Source: Porphyromonadaceae bacterium UBA7207 (GTDB lineage Bacteria; Bacteroidota; Bacteroidia; Bacteroidales; Muribaculaceae). From it: 15,199 nt of DNA. Below, in pieces: positions 1 to 7,197 of the stretch; the stretch's first letter is position 1, and every line of letters begins with the position of its first letter. The stretch is taken from assembly GCA_002490635.1 (NCBI GenBank), contig DKUJ01000049.1:20513-35711 (forward strand). The letters are read 5' to 3'. Position numbers and translations under genes: made by a program. The notes beneath the pieces are model-generated. The model was not told where the DNA came from, searched no databases, and saw only the letters and a program-made list of their open reading frames with translations.

Positions 1-729
1 CTTGGTGGTGATGATGATCACACCGTTGGAGGCGCGCGAACCGTAGATGGCTGTTGCCGACGGGCCTTTGAGGATGGTCATGTTTTCCACGTTCTCGGGG
101 CTTACGAGCGACAGGGGGTTGCTGGAGCCTTTAACCGAGTTGCCGTCCATGGGCACACCGTCGATTACCATAAGGGGAGCGTTGGATGCCGACAGTGAGG
201 CACCACCGCGAATCTGGATGGATGCGCCGCCAGCAGGGTCGCCGCCGGCGGTCGATACCACAACACCGGGGCTTGCGCCTACCAGCAGGTCCTGGGCGGT
301 TGTCGCCAGACCGGCTTCAATCTCAGAGGGCTTTACAACGCCTACCGAACCGGTGGCGTCGCTTTTCTTTACCGTACCGTAGCCCACAACGACGAGTTCG
401 TTCATGGCCACTGTGTTGGTTGCGAGGTTCACGTTGATGGTAGTGCGTCCGTCAACAGGAACCTCCTGGGTGTTGCAGCCTACATAGGAGAATACCAGAG
501 TCGCGTTCGGCTCCGCCTGGATGCTGTAGTTGCCGTCGTAGTCGGTGGCGACGCCGTAGTTGGCGATACCTCTCACTTCAACGCTGGCGCCGATGGCTGG
601 TTCGCCTTCGGGGTCGTACACGGTACCTTTCACCGTGATTTTTTGCGCTAAAGCCGGCATGGCAGCCATCAGCAGCATCACTACCGCAAGGAATGCCTTC
701 CGCGTCATTTGAAAACAAATGTTCTTCAT
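1..729 (-). CDS. SusC/RagA-family TonB-dependent outer-membrane receptor (N-terminal 243 residues; cut by window edge)
   Basis: Receptors of this family import oligosaccharides or peptides across the outer membrane, usually with a SusD lipoprotein partner, powered by TonB. Translating the reverse strand from ATG at 729 gives 243 open codons running off the left edge. A basic start and hydrophobic stretch end in PALAQ, a signal peptide probably cut after A28. Residues 31-105 resemble the carboxypeptidase-D regulatory-like domain common in SusC. VVVGYGTVKK (113-122) is the typical SusC junction to the plug. The plug follows with IQIRGG (171-176), PLMVIDGVP (185-193) and IYGSRASNGVI (228-238). 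A second in-frame Met (residue 8, position 708) could be the true start, since the signal peptide works from there too. The barrel and any susD gene lie outside the window, so substrate cannot be assigned. Confidence 0.95.
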   Translation of the reverse strand, partial: MKNICFQMTRKAFLAVVMLLMAAMPALAQKITVKGTVYDPEGEPAIGASVEVRGIANYGVATDYDGNYSIQAEPNATLVFSYVGCNTQEVPVDGRTTINVNLATNTVAMNELVVVGYGTVKKSDATGSVGVVKPSEIEAGLATTAQDLLVGASPGVVVSTAGGDPAGGASIQIRGGASLSASNAPLMVIDGVPMDGNSVKGSSNPLSLVSPENVENMTILKGPSATAIYGSRASNGVIIITTK

Positions 730-767
730 GCAAGGATTTAGTTAGTTAACTATTATTTGAATTTGAT

Positions 768-860
768 TTAGATATTCGGTGTATGGGCACGGTTATGCGC
801 GGTGGCGCATCGCGCTCCGTAACGGCGGAGGTAATAGGATGTGTGGAATACGTTTTTCAT
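768..860 (-). CDS. Putative 30-codon leader ORF in the susC 5' leader
   Basis: A short reverse-strand ORF runs from ATG at 860 to TAA at 768, ending 38 nt before the susC start. The peptide begins MKNVFHTSYYLRRYGARC and is rich in Arg, His, Tyr and Ala, with no hydrophobic segment, so it does not look secreted or membrane-bound. The stretch is clearly GC-richer than the AT-rich sequence on either side, which suggests selection on a peptide or an RNA fold. Its start codon lies in the loop of a 10-bp imperfect stem, and another hairpin lies within it. I do not recognise the peptide. It may be a translated regulatory leader peptide, a structured RNA that happens to be open, or chance. Confidence 0.4.
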   Translation of the reverse strand: MKNVFHTSYYLRRYGARCATAHNRAHTPNI

Positions 861-878
861 GGTGTGGCAACGTGTTCC
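845..878 (-). promoter_or_regulatory. Stem-loop presenting the leader-ORF start codon
   Basis: Positions 845-854 and 869-878 form an inverted repeat (GGAACACGTT and AACGTATTCC on the transcribed strand) with nine of ten pairs matching. The 14-nt loop at 855-868 contains the ATG of the 30-codon leader ORF. This arrangement could control initiation on that ORF. It is seen directly in the sequence; the regulatory role is inferred. Confidence 0.45.
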
Positions 879-984
879 GACTACAGAACTGAAACCATCT
901 CAGTGGTAAGAGATTGTGAGTAAATAATCCTAAAAATTAATAATCTCAGTAAACAGCGTTGTCCGGAATGCCCCAGACAGTCTG
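861..984 (-). other. Upstream part of the susC leader, AT-rich with short repeats
   Basis: This stretch between the candidate susC promoter and the leader ORF has no gene. It holds two copies of ATCTCAGT (897-904 and 943-950) and a 6-bp inverted repeat GAGATT/AATCTC (910-915 and 942-947). These could be regulator-binding half-sites or weak RNA structure. They are short enough to be chance. Confidence 0.25.
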
Positions 985-1018
985 CAAAGTAAGTAATTTT
1001 CGCCGAGGATAGTCCAAA
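985..1018 (-). promoter_or_regulatory. Candidate Bacteroidota -33/-7 promoter for susC
   Basis: On the reverse strand TTTG (1018-1015) is followed after 22 nt by TTACTTTG (992-985), one mismatch from the TAnnTTTG consensus. The spacing is slightly longer than the usual 19-21. It is the best match between the upstream terminator and susC and would give a leader of about 250 nt. Near-consensus only, so a different start is possible. Confidence 0.35.
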
Positions 1019-1125
1019 CCGCTCCGTCTAATTATATTTTTTTAACATTGGACTCTGACTGCGATTTTTTTCGGCTCAATGAGCGTCGGATTCGGTCCGG
1101 CATTTGCCGTCGGAGACTCCGTTAC
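1019..1125. other. Intergenic stretch without recognisable features
   Basis: Between the terminator of the dehydrogenase operon and the candidate susC promoter I see no plausible gene, repeat or further promoter. Confidence 0.4.
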
Positions 1126-1156
1126 AAACAAAAAGCCGGCATAGTAAGCCGGCTTT
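1126..1156 (-). terminator. Rho-independent terminator of the patatin-GH13-prs-dehydrogenase operon
   Basis: A perfect 9-bp inverted repeat, AAAGCCGGC (1132-1140) and GCCGGCTTT (1148-1156), encloses a 7-nt loop. On the reverse strand the stem leads into TTTTTGTTTG. It lies 28 bp past the dehydrogenase stop codon, as expected for the end of that operon. Confidence 0.88.
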
Positions 1157-1184
1157 GTAAAGTGTGCTTTATATGTAGGGTATT

Positions 1185-2159
1185 TTACCCCGCCACGGTG
1201 TTGCGCCGCTCTCCGCGCAGGAATGCGTGGAAATTTTCGGCGGCTTCCTCGGTAAGTCTCTGCCGCGCTTCTGCCGACGACCACGCCATGTGTGGTGTGA
1301 CTATGCAGTGCGGAGCCGAGAGAAGAGGGTTGTCGGCCTGGGGAGGTTCCTGGCAGAGGACATCCAGTCCTGCACCTGCGATACGGCCTTCGTTGAGCGC
1401 TGCCGCCAGTGCCTGCTCGTCGACCAGTTGGCCGCGAGCGGTGTTGATAAGCATCGCCCCGGGGCGCATGGTGGCCAGACGGCTGGCGTCTACCATGGAG
1501 GCGGTGTCGGGGGTGAGGGGGCAATGGAGGCTTATAACATCGCATGTGGCGAACAGTTCGTCGACATCGGTCTTGCGGTATCCTTCGGGAAGGCTCGCGG
1601 CATCTTTGGAAGTGGCCACAGCCACTTTCATGCCGAGCGCTGCCGCTATTGCGGCGGTGGCGCGGCCTGTATTGCCGAAGCCTACTACTCCGAAAGTCTT
1701 TCCTGCCAGTTCGTGCCACGACGACAGGCGGTAGTGGAAGTCAGGGCAGGCGCTCCAGCGTCCCTGGCTGTCGAGTCTGCCATAGGTTTCAACCTGCTGG
1801 GCGAGGGCGAGCAGCAGGGCTATGGCGGTCTGGGCGACGCTCGATGTGCTGTATGCCGGAACATTGGTTACTGCCACACCGGCCGCGGCAGCAGCGGATG
1901 TGTCCACGATGTTGTAGCCTGTGGCCAGCACTCCTATATATTTCAGCCCCGGGCAGGCGGCTATTGTCGCCGCGGTTATTGGCGTTTTGTTGGTGAGCGC
2001 GTAGTCGGCGCCGGCGAGCCTTGCTGCGACTTCTCCGGGAGGCGTACGGTCGTAGACCACGATTTCGATGCCCTCGGCGGCGAAGGCCTCCCATGCCTGG
2101 TCGACGGCGCCATAGAGTGTGGCGCCGTCGAGGCATATGAGTTTTCGGGCAGCGTTCAT
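1185..2159 (-). CDS. D-2-hydroxyacid dehydrogenase, glycerate dehydrogenase/hydroxypyruvate reductase-like
   Basis: This is a 324-residue NAD(P)-dependent enzyme of the D-isomer-specific 2-hydroxyacid dehydrogenase family, which interconverts 2-keto acids and D-2-hydroxyacids in the cytoplasm. The Rossmann motif GFGNTG lies at about 160-165. The family's catalytic trio is visible: Arg242 in NTARGQLVD, Glu271 in LCQEPP and His290 in VTPHMAW. Length is normal. The segment after the second Rossmann strand, VAVATSKD, lacks an obvious acidic residue, so cofactor preference is open. Similar Bacteroidota proteins are often called glycerate dehydrogenase, but the substrate cannot be read from sequence. 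Its ATG directly abuts the prs stop codon (TAAATG), implying translational coupling, and a strong terminator follows it. Confidence 0.93.
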   Translation of the reverse strand: MNAARKLICLDGATLYGAVDQAWEAFAAEGIEIVVYDRTPPGEVAARLAGADYALTNKTPITAATIAACPGLKYIGVLATGYNIVDTSAAAAAGVAVTNVPAYSTSSVAQTAIALLLALAQQVETYGRLDSQGRWSACPDFHYRLSSWHELAGKTFGVVGFGNTGRATAAIAAALGMKVAVATSKDAASLPEGYRKTDVDELFATCDVISLHCPLTPDTASMVDASRLATMRPGAMLINTARGQLVDEQALAAALNEGRIAGAGLDVLCQEPPQADNPLLSAPHCIVTPHMAWSSAEARQRLTEEAAENFHAFLRGERRNTVAG

Positions 2160-3104
2160 TTATTTAATGAGGTACTGCGAGGATATGGACTGGTGGTTGT
2201 GCACACGGCGGATGGTGTCGGCGAAAAGCCTTGCCACCGAAAGGATTGTGCACTTGCGGCAGTCTTTGCGGTAGGGGATGGAGTTGGTGAAAATCATTTC
2301 CACGAGCGAGCAGGCATCCACGCGTTCGCTGGCGGGATCGCTCATGATTGCATGCGAGCAGAGGGCGCGCACGCTCTTTGCGCCGTTTTCCATCATCAGG
2401 TCGGCGGCTTTTGTAATGGTTCCGGCAGTGTCAACCATGTCGTCCACCAGAATCACATTCTTGTCCTTGACATCTCCGATTACAGTCATCTTGGCCACGA
2501 CATTGGCTTTCGCACGCTGTTTGTGGCACAGAACCAGAGGCACATCGAGGTATTTGGCATAGCTGTTGGCGCGTTTGGCTCCGCCGACGTCGGGAGTGGC
2601 TATCACCAGGTCGGGAAGTTTGAGGCTCTGGATGTAGGGGATGAACACCGAGGAGGCATACAGGTGGTCGACGGGGATGTTGAAGAAGCCCTGTATCTGG
2701 TCGGCGTGCAGGTCCATGGTGATTACGCGGTCGGCGCCGGCGGCAACCAGCATGTCGGCCACCAGTTTGGCGGCGATGGATACACGCGGTTTGTCCTTGC
2801 GGTCCTGGCGGGCCCAGCCGAAGTAGGGGATTACAGCGGCTACGGTGCTTGCTGATGCGCGTTTGGCGGCGTCAATCATCAACAGGAGCTCCATCAGGTT
2901 GTCGCTGTTGGGGAAAGTGCTCTGCACAAGATATACTTCGCATCCGCGGACGGATTCTTCAAAGCATACTTCGAATTCGCCGTCGGCGAAATGTTCGATT
3001 TTCATCTTTCCCAGCTCTACGCCGAGTTCTTTGCAGATTTCCTCGGCCATATACTTCGATTTGGAGCCGGAGAAAATCTTGAAAGTGGATAATGAGGTGT
3101 CCAT
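2160..3104 (-). CDS. prs: Ribose-phosphate pyrophosphokinase (PRPP synthetase)
   Basis: Makes PRPP from ribose 5-phosphate and ATP, feeding purine, pyrimidine, NAD, histidine and tryptophan synthesis in the cytoplasm. The 314-residue protein matches the usual class I length. Visible motifs are FPNSDNLMELLLMIDA (64-79), the ATP-binding YFGWARQDRK (94-103), the metal-binding DLHADQIQGF with His133, and the PRPP loop VDDMVDTAGT (220-229). The frame stays open upstream to 3227, but those 41 residues are Pro-rich and unlike the family, and the accepted Met at 3104 gives the standard N-terminus KIFSGSKSKYMAEEI. It lies 46 bp after the GH13 gene and touches the dehydrogenase gene. Confidence 0.97.
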   Translation of the reverse strand: MDTSLSTFKIFSGSKSKYMAEEICKELGVELGKMKIEHFADGEFEVCFEESVRGCEVYLVQSTFPNSDNLMELLLMIDAAKRASASTVAAVIPYFGWARQDRKDKPRVSIAAKLVADMLVAAGADRVITMDLHADQIQGFFNIPVDHLYASSVFIPYIQSLKLPDLVIATPDVGGAKRANSYAKYLDVPLVLCHKQRAKANVVAKMTVIGDVKDKNVILVDDMVDTAGTITKAADLMMENGAKSVRALCSHAIMSDPASERVDACSLVEMIFTNSIPYRKDCRKCTILSVARLFADTIRRVHNHQSISSQYLIK

Positions 3105-3150
3105 TGTTGGAAATATGGAAGATGTTGTAGTTTGGTCGGGGATTGGAGAA

Positions 3151-4911
3151 TCAGGATTCGGAGCCGGTCCGCGCGGGACGTCGCACGGCAGAGGCCGCGC
3201 CGCGCTGTAATTTCCACACGGCGGCACCGTGGGCGGGAACGTCGATTTCCAGTGGTGCGTCGGCGGTGAAACGCTTGGTGGCGCTGGCGCCGGAAAGCAG
3301 CTCGCGGCAGTCGGCGTAGTCGCCCTGCGGGAAGTCGAGGGTGTTGAAGGCGTGCAGGGGCACGTTCACCTGCATGTTTGCGTCGCTGTCGGAGAAGTTC
3401 ACGGCTATCGCCAGAAGTTCGTCGGCAGTGGCGCGCAGGAATGTGTAGTGGCGGTGCGGATCCACGGATGCGTTGTCGTAGTTCACATACATCAGGTCGA
3501 AGAATGCTCCAAGGGATACGGCTTTTTCGGCGTTGGCGATGTTTAGTATGCGGCGGTAGTGTTCGCGCAGTTTCTTCTGGCCGGCGGTGATGGCGCCTGT
3601 GCCGTTGCCCTTTCCGAGCCAGCGGCGCACGCTTGCAACGCTCCAGTAATCGAAGATGGTGGTGCGGCCGTCGGTGCCGCTGTAGCCTTCGGCATCCATG
3701 CCGGACTCGCCGAGCTCTTGCCCGAAGTAAACCATCATGGGGCCGCGGCCCATCATGGTGGCCACTACCAGCGAGGGTGTCACGCGCCAGGGGTCGCCGG
3801 CGTAGAATGATGAGGCGAAGCGTTGTTCGTCGTGGTTCTCGAGGAAGTTGAGCATGTGGTCGCCGATACCTTCCACGGTCTGCCAGCAGTTGGTGAGTGT
3901 CGCCGCCGAGTGGTTGCGGGTTTCTATGTCGCGCAGGGTGTCGTAGAGATTCACCTTGTCGTAGAGATAGTCGAAGCCGGCGTCGATGTAAGGCCGGTAG
4001 AGGTTTATATCGTAGATTTCGGCGATGAACACAATGCCGGGGTAGTGGCGGCGCACCTGCGGTATGGCCCATGCCCAGAACTCCACGGGCACCATATGCA
4101 CCATGTCGCAGCGGAAGCCGTCGATGCCTTTGGAGGCCCAGAAGCGCAGTATGTGCAGCATTTTCAGCCAGGTGTCGGGCGTAGGGTCGAAGTGCCGGGT
4201 GTTGTCGCCGGGGTCCCAGCCGTAGTTCAGCTTCACGGTGTCGTACCAGTCGTATTCTCCCGGAAAAGCGGTGAAGCAGTCGTTGCCCGATGCTTTTGCG
4301 GGGAATTCCACGTATGCGCCGGTGCCGCTGCCCATGTCGACGTGCGGGGCGAACTGCTGGCGGGTGATGTAGTAGAAATTGTTGTCGCGGGCGAAGAACA
4401 TGTCCTTGTTGTCGCCGGCGCCGAGATCGTCGATTCCGGCAGGCCGGGCATCGGAGCGGTACTGGCGGGCCACATGGTTGGGCACGAAGTCTATTATCAC
4501 TCCCATGCCTGCGGCGTGTGTGCGCGCTACGAGCGCTTCGAATTCGTCCATGCGGCGTGGAACGTCGACTGCCAGGTCGGGGTCGATGTCGTAGTAGTCG
4601 GTGATGGCATAGGGGCTGCCGGCTTTGCCTTTCACTATGTGGCAGTTGTCAGGTCGGATGCCGTATTCGCTGTAGTCGGTGCAGTGTGCGTGTTCAATCA
4701 CCCCTGTGTACCACACGTGCGTGGCTCCCAGTTCGCGGATTTTACCCAGCACATGGGAGTTTATGTCGTTGAGCTTTCCGGCGCCGTTCCGCTCCATGGT
4801 GCCGCCGGGAACAGGGTCGGGGCAGCGGTTGGCAAATAGCCGCGGGAGCATCTGGTAGATCACGGGCTTGGGAGTGGGGCTGGTGGTCTGGTCGGCGTCG
4901 GGGGTGTTCAT
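3151..4911 (-). CDS. GH13 alpha-amylase-family glycoside hydrolase, cytoplasmic
   Basis: This 586-residue protein should act on alpha-glucosidic bonds of maltodextrins or glycogen. The four GH13 regions are present in order: DFVPNH (141-146), GFRCD with nucleophile Asp269 (265-269), FIAE with acid/base Glu298 (295-298) and ENHD with His360-Asp361 (358-361). An N-terminal VIYQMLPR first strand and a C-terminal beta-type region after about 480 complete the usual shape. There is no signal peptide, so it is probably intracellular, unlike the surface amylases of Sus loci. I chose Met at 4911, 13 bp past the patatin stop; the in-frame Met at 4959 would overlap patatin by 35 nt and adds an unconvincing extension. 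Specificity (amylase, glucosidase, transferase) is not readable. Confidence 0.93.
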   Translation of the reverse strand: MNTPDADQTTSPTPKPVIYQMLPRLFANRCPDPVPGGTMERNGAGKLNDINSHVLGKIRELGATHVWYTGVIEHAHCTDYSEYGIRPDNCHIVKGKAGSPYAITDYYDIDPDLAVDVPRRMDEFEALVARTHAAGMGVIIDFVPNHVARQYRSDARPAGIDDLGAGDNKDMFFARDNNFYYITRQQFAPHVDMGSGTGAYVEFPAKASGNDCFTAFPGEYDWYDTVKLNYGWDPGDNTRHFDPTPDTWLKMLHILRFWASKGIDGFRCDMVHMVPVEFWAWAIPQVRRHYPGIVFIAEIYDINLYRPYIDAGFDYLYDKVNLYDTLRDIETRNHSAATLTNCWQTVEGIGDHMLNFLENHDEQRFASSFYAGDPWRVTPSLVVATMMGRGPMMVYFGQELGESGMDAEGYSGTDGRTTIFDYWSVASVRRWLGKGNGTGAITAGQKKLREHYRRILNIANAEKAVSLGAFFDLMYVNYDNASVDPHRHYTFLRATADELLAIAVNFSDSDANMQVNVPLHAFNTLDFPQGDYADCRELLSGASATKRFTADAPLEIDVPAHGAAVWKLQRGAASAVRRPARTGSES

Positions 4912-4924
4912 ATTGGCGGTCGAG

Positions 4925-5770
4925 CTATTCGTTTCGTGCGGTTTTCCACATTCCGGCATCCTTGAGCGCCTTTCGTGTGTGCATGTAGCCGCTTATAAAT
5001 ACGGTTTTGATATTCTTGAGATTGAACACGGCATAGTGCGCCAGCTCGGGCGTTACCACCGAGACGTCGCACAGGTCCATGTCCTCTTTCTGGTTTGCTT
5101 TGGCCATGAGGTTGTAGGTGCGCATCGCCACATCGATGAGGCTGTTGTAGCGCTGTGGTGTGGCCAGCGGACTCACGTTGACACCTATAAGCCGGCGGCA
5201 CATCGGCCGGATAATCCACGCCGGATGGTTGCGCAGCACGCCACCGTCGACGTAATGGGTTCCGTCGATTTCCACAGGCCGGAAGACAATGGGTATGGAA
5301 CATGAAGCCACCATGCGCGGGCCGATTTCGCCGCTGTCGAAGTAGGTGGCGGTGCCGTGGTCGAGGTCGGTGACTCCTATGTAAGTGGGTATTTTCAGCT
5401 GTTCCAGGTGTGTGATGTCGCCGATTGACTTCTGGATGAATTTCTTGAAGCGGTCGATTCGCAGAAGTCCTCCGTTGCCGAAGCTCAGCTCGGCGAAGTC
5501 GCGGATATTGCTGCCGGCGAACAGCTGTGCCATCTCGAGGGGCTTTATGCCTGCGGCATATAGCACGGCTATTACCGAGCCGGCGCTCACGCCTGCAAGT
5601 ACATCGGGGCGAAGGCCGGCCTCTTCAATCGCCATGAGGGCGCCGCAATGGGCGAAGCCGCGGGCGCCGCCGCCGCTGAGAGCCACTCCAAGGCTGTAGG
5701 GAGGTGTATCGGGCAAGGTGTCCGTTGCCGGAACATTCCTGCAAATAATATGGGAACTGCCGTGGTCCAT
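4925..5770 (-). CDS. Patatin-like phospholipase (RssA-type)
   Basis: A 281-residue serine hydrolase of the patatin family, which releases fatty acids from lipids with a Ser-Asp dyad. The oxyanion-hole motif GGGARG is at 33-38, the nucleophile elbow GVSAGS puts Ser62 at the active site, and DGG supplies Asp175. The size matches short bacterial RssA-like proteins. No signal peptide or membrane segment is visible, so it is probably cytoplasmic. It is the first gene of a four-gene run with the GH13 gene, prs and the dehydrogenase. The next Met is at residue 46, beyond the oxyanion motif, so the start at 5770 is secure even though it lies only 10 nt from the -7 box. Confidence 0.94.
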   Translation of the reverse strand: MDHGSSHIICRNVPATDTLPDTPPYSLGVALSGGGARGFAHCGALMAIEEAGLRPDVLAGVSAGSVIAVLYAAGIKPLEMAQLFAGSNIRDFAELSFGNGGLLRIDRFKKFIQKSIGDITHLEQLKIPTYIGVTDLDHGTATYFDSGEIGPRMVASCSIPIVFRPVEIDGTHYVDGGVLRNHPAWIIRPMCRRLIGVNVSPLATPQRYNSLIDVAMRTYNLMAKANQKEDMDLCDVSVVTPELAHYAVFNLKNIKTVFISGYMHTRKALKDAGMWKTARNE

Positions 5771-5780
5771 TTTTCAGCTG

Positions 5781-5812
5781 CAAAAGTACTCAATATTTTT
5801 GGGGCGCACAAT
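5781..5812 (-). promoter_or_regulatory. Promoter of the patatin-GH13-prs-dehydrogenase operon
   Basis: The reverse strand shows ATTG (5812-5809; consensus TTTG), a 20-bp spacer, and TACTTTTG (5788-5781), an exact TAnnTTTG box. Only 10 nt separate the box from the patatin ATG, so the mRNA would have a leader of a few nucleotides, close to leaderless. Confidence 0.65.
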
Positions 5813-5817
5813 TGTGC
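5806..5817. promoter_or_regulatory. Perfect 12-bp palindrome over the -33 region, possible operator
   Basis: GCACAATTGTGC is a perfect palindrome overlapping the -33 box of the patatin operon promoter. This is where a dimeric regulator would block or contact RNA polymerase. The operator role is inferred and no regulator gene is adjacent. Confidence 0.35.
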
Positions 5818-5848
5818 AGTGCCGCAAAAAAACTAAACTTGCAGCCTG

Positions 5849-6655
5849 CTATAATCTGTCTGTGAGATTGAAATCGTCGGCGTCGGCACTCACGGGAAAT
5901 GCCGAGCGGAATTTTTCCTGCTGTAGCCTGCTGAGGTCGGCGGTAAGCCACGGGGTGTCGCCGGCAGGCGTCCCGGCGCTATAGCCGCGGCAGTCGAATA
6001 TGAAGGAAAGACCGGAGTAGTCGCCATATGCATCGGAGCCGCCGCGGTTGGCGCCCACCACGGCGCATTGGTTTTCGATAGCGCGGGCTATGAGCAGATG
6101 CTCGAAGGCGTAGCCGCGGGCCTTCGGCCAGTTGGCGACCACAAGCAAAAGGTCGTAGGAGTTGTGGCGCGAGCGGCACCACACCGGAAATCTGAGGTCG
6201 TAGCACACTATCAGCGATATGTTCCAGCCGCGGAAACGCACCACCGGAGGAGGCGTGGTTCCGGGAGCGAACATGCGTGCCTCGTTGCTTAGCGAGAACA
6301 GATGCCGCTTGTCGTAGAATGTTTCGTCGCCGTTTGGCTCGATAATGAAACCGCGGTTGTAGTAGTGCGGAGGTGTGCTGGCAAGGAAACTGCCGGCAAA
6401 GGCGCATCCGTAGCGTGAGGCCCACCGGCGCAGGGTGTTCACAGTGTCGCCGGTGTTGCGCTCGGCGAGTTCGGCCATCGTTTCCGGGTCGTCGGAATAG
6501 CCTGTGGTGAACAGTTCGGGGAGCACTACGATGTCGGTTTTCTCCGGCAGGCTGGAAAGAGCCTGCTCCACAAAGGCGATATTGGCATTCCTGTCGCCCC
6601 AGGCTATGGGCATTGGCAGCGTGGCTATGCGCAAAAAGTCGGTGTAACGGTTCAT
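5849..6655 (-). CDS. Nitrilase-superfamily carbon-nitrogen hydrolase, omega-amidase-like
   Basis: A 268-residue cytoplasmic hydrolase using the Glu-Lys-Cys triad of the nitrilase superfamily: Glu47 in VVLPELFTTGY, Lys116 in FYDKRHLF and Cys151 in VCYDLRFPVW. Length and the PELFTTGY and CYDLRFP motifs most resemble the Nit2/YafV branch, which hydrolyses alpha-ketoglutaramate or ketosuccinamate; that assignment is from memory of the family and is moderate. It is the last gene of the thrC operon. Its ATG overlaps the acyltransferase TGA by 4 nt (6652-6655). No strong terminator is visible in the 78 bp before patatin, so some readthrough is possible. Confidence 0.92.
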   Translation of the reverse strand: MNRYTDFLRIATLPMPIAWGDRNANIAFVEQALSSLPEKTDIVVLPELFTTGYSDDPETMAELAERNTGDTVNTLRRWASRYGCAFAGSFLASTPPHYYNRGFIIEPNGDETFYDKRHLFSLSNEARMFAPGTTPPPVVRFRGWNISLIVCYDLRFPVWCRSRHNSYDLLLVVANWPKARGYAFEHLLIARAIENQCAVVGANRGGSDAYGDYSGLSFIFDCRGYSAGTPAGDTPWLTADLSRLQQEKFRSAFPVSADADDFNLTDRL

Positions 6656-7197
6656 TCGGCGGTGAATTTTTCGGGATATAGCCCTTTGAAAGGCCGGTAG
6701 TAGTCCTTGATTGCCCTGAGGTCGGCTTCGATGGAATCGCCGGGGGTGAAGGTTCGTTCAAGCAGCACTTTTCTGTTCTCGAAATCAAGGACTCCGAGAA
6801 CTACGGGCACCTGTGCTTCACGGGCTATGCGCAGGAAGCCGGTGTGCCATGCGCTGGTGCGCGAGCGTGTGCCTTCGGGGGTTATGGCCAGTGTAAGGCG
6901 CCGGCTCTGGCGGAAACGTTCGGTGAGCAGCGCTATGAGTGAGCCGCCGCGTTGCTTCCCGCGGGGCACGGGAACACCGCCGATTGCGCGCCACAGGCAT
7001 CCCAGAGGCCAGAAGAACCACGACTGCTTCATCAGGAAACCTGCTTTGCGGCCAAGGGAGGCATAGGCGAGCTTGCCGACGATGAAGTCCCAGTTGCTGG
7101 TGTGCGGGGCTACACATATTATGCATTTGGGATAGTCGGGCACAGAGCAGTGCACCGACCATCCCGCCATGCGTAGTATTATTCGTGCCGGATTCAT
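6652..7197 (-). CDS. PlsC-like 1-acylglycerol-3-phosphate acyltransferase family protein
   Basis: A 181-residue acyltransferase of the PlsC/LPLAT group, which transfers acyl chains to glycerol phosphates or related acceptors at the inner membrane face. The catalytic HX4D motif is HTSNWD (His32, Asp37). GGVPVPR (73-79) and TPEGTRSR (106-113) match the later acceptor-binding blocks. It is shorter than typical PlsC proteins of about 240 residues, with only weak membrane-associating segments near 50-75, and could act on lipids other than lysophosphatidate. Both ends overlap neighbours by 4 nt, upstream with the 120-aa gene and downstream with the amidase, so translation is probably coupled. Confidence 0.9.
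   Translation of the reverse strand: MNPARIILRMAGWSVHCSVPDYPKCIICVAPHTSNWDFIVGKLAYASLGRKAGFLMKQSWFFWPLGCLWRAIGGVPVPRGKQRGGSLIALLTERFRQSRRLTLAITPEGTRSRTSAWHTGFLRIAREAQVPVVLGVLDFENRKVLLERTFTPGDSIEADLRAIKDYYRPFKGLYPEKFTAE

Noticed and set aside
47..437. Two plus-strand ORFs at the left edge
   Set aside because: Antisense to the SusC-like receptor, whose frame carries a signal peptide and plug motifs.
1227..2855. 542-codon plus-strand ORF opposite the dehydrogenase and prs
   Set aside because: It lies antisense across two well-supported genes and their junction, has no recognisable motif and a composition typical of a GC-rich shadow frame.
3105..3227. 41-residue N-terminal extension of PRPP synthetase
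   Set aside because: Pro-rich and unlike the family; it would overlap the end of the GH13 gene. The Met at 3104 gives the standard length and start.
3823..4839. 338-codon plus-strand ORF opposite the GH13 gene
   Set aside because: Antisense to a gene with all four GH13 regions; Val/His/Gly-rich shadow composition.
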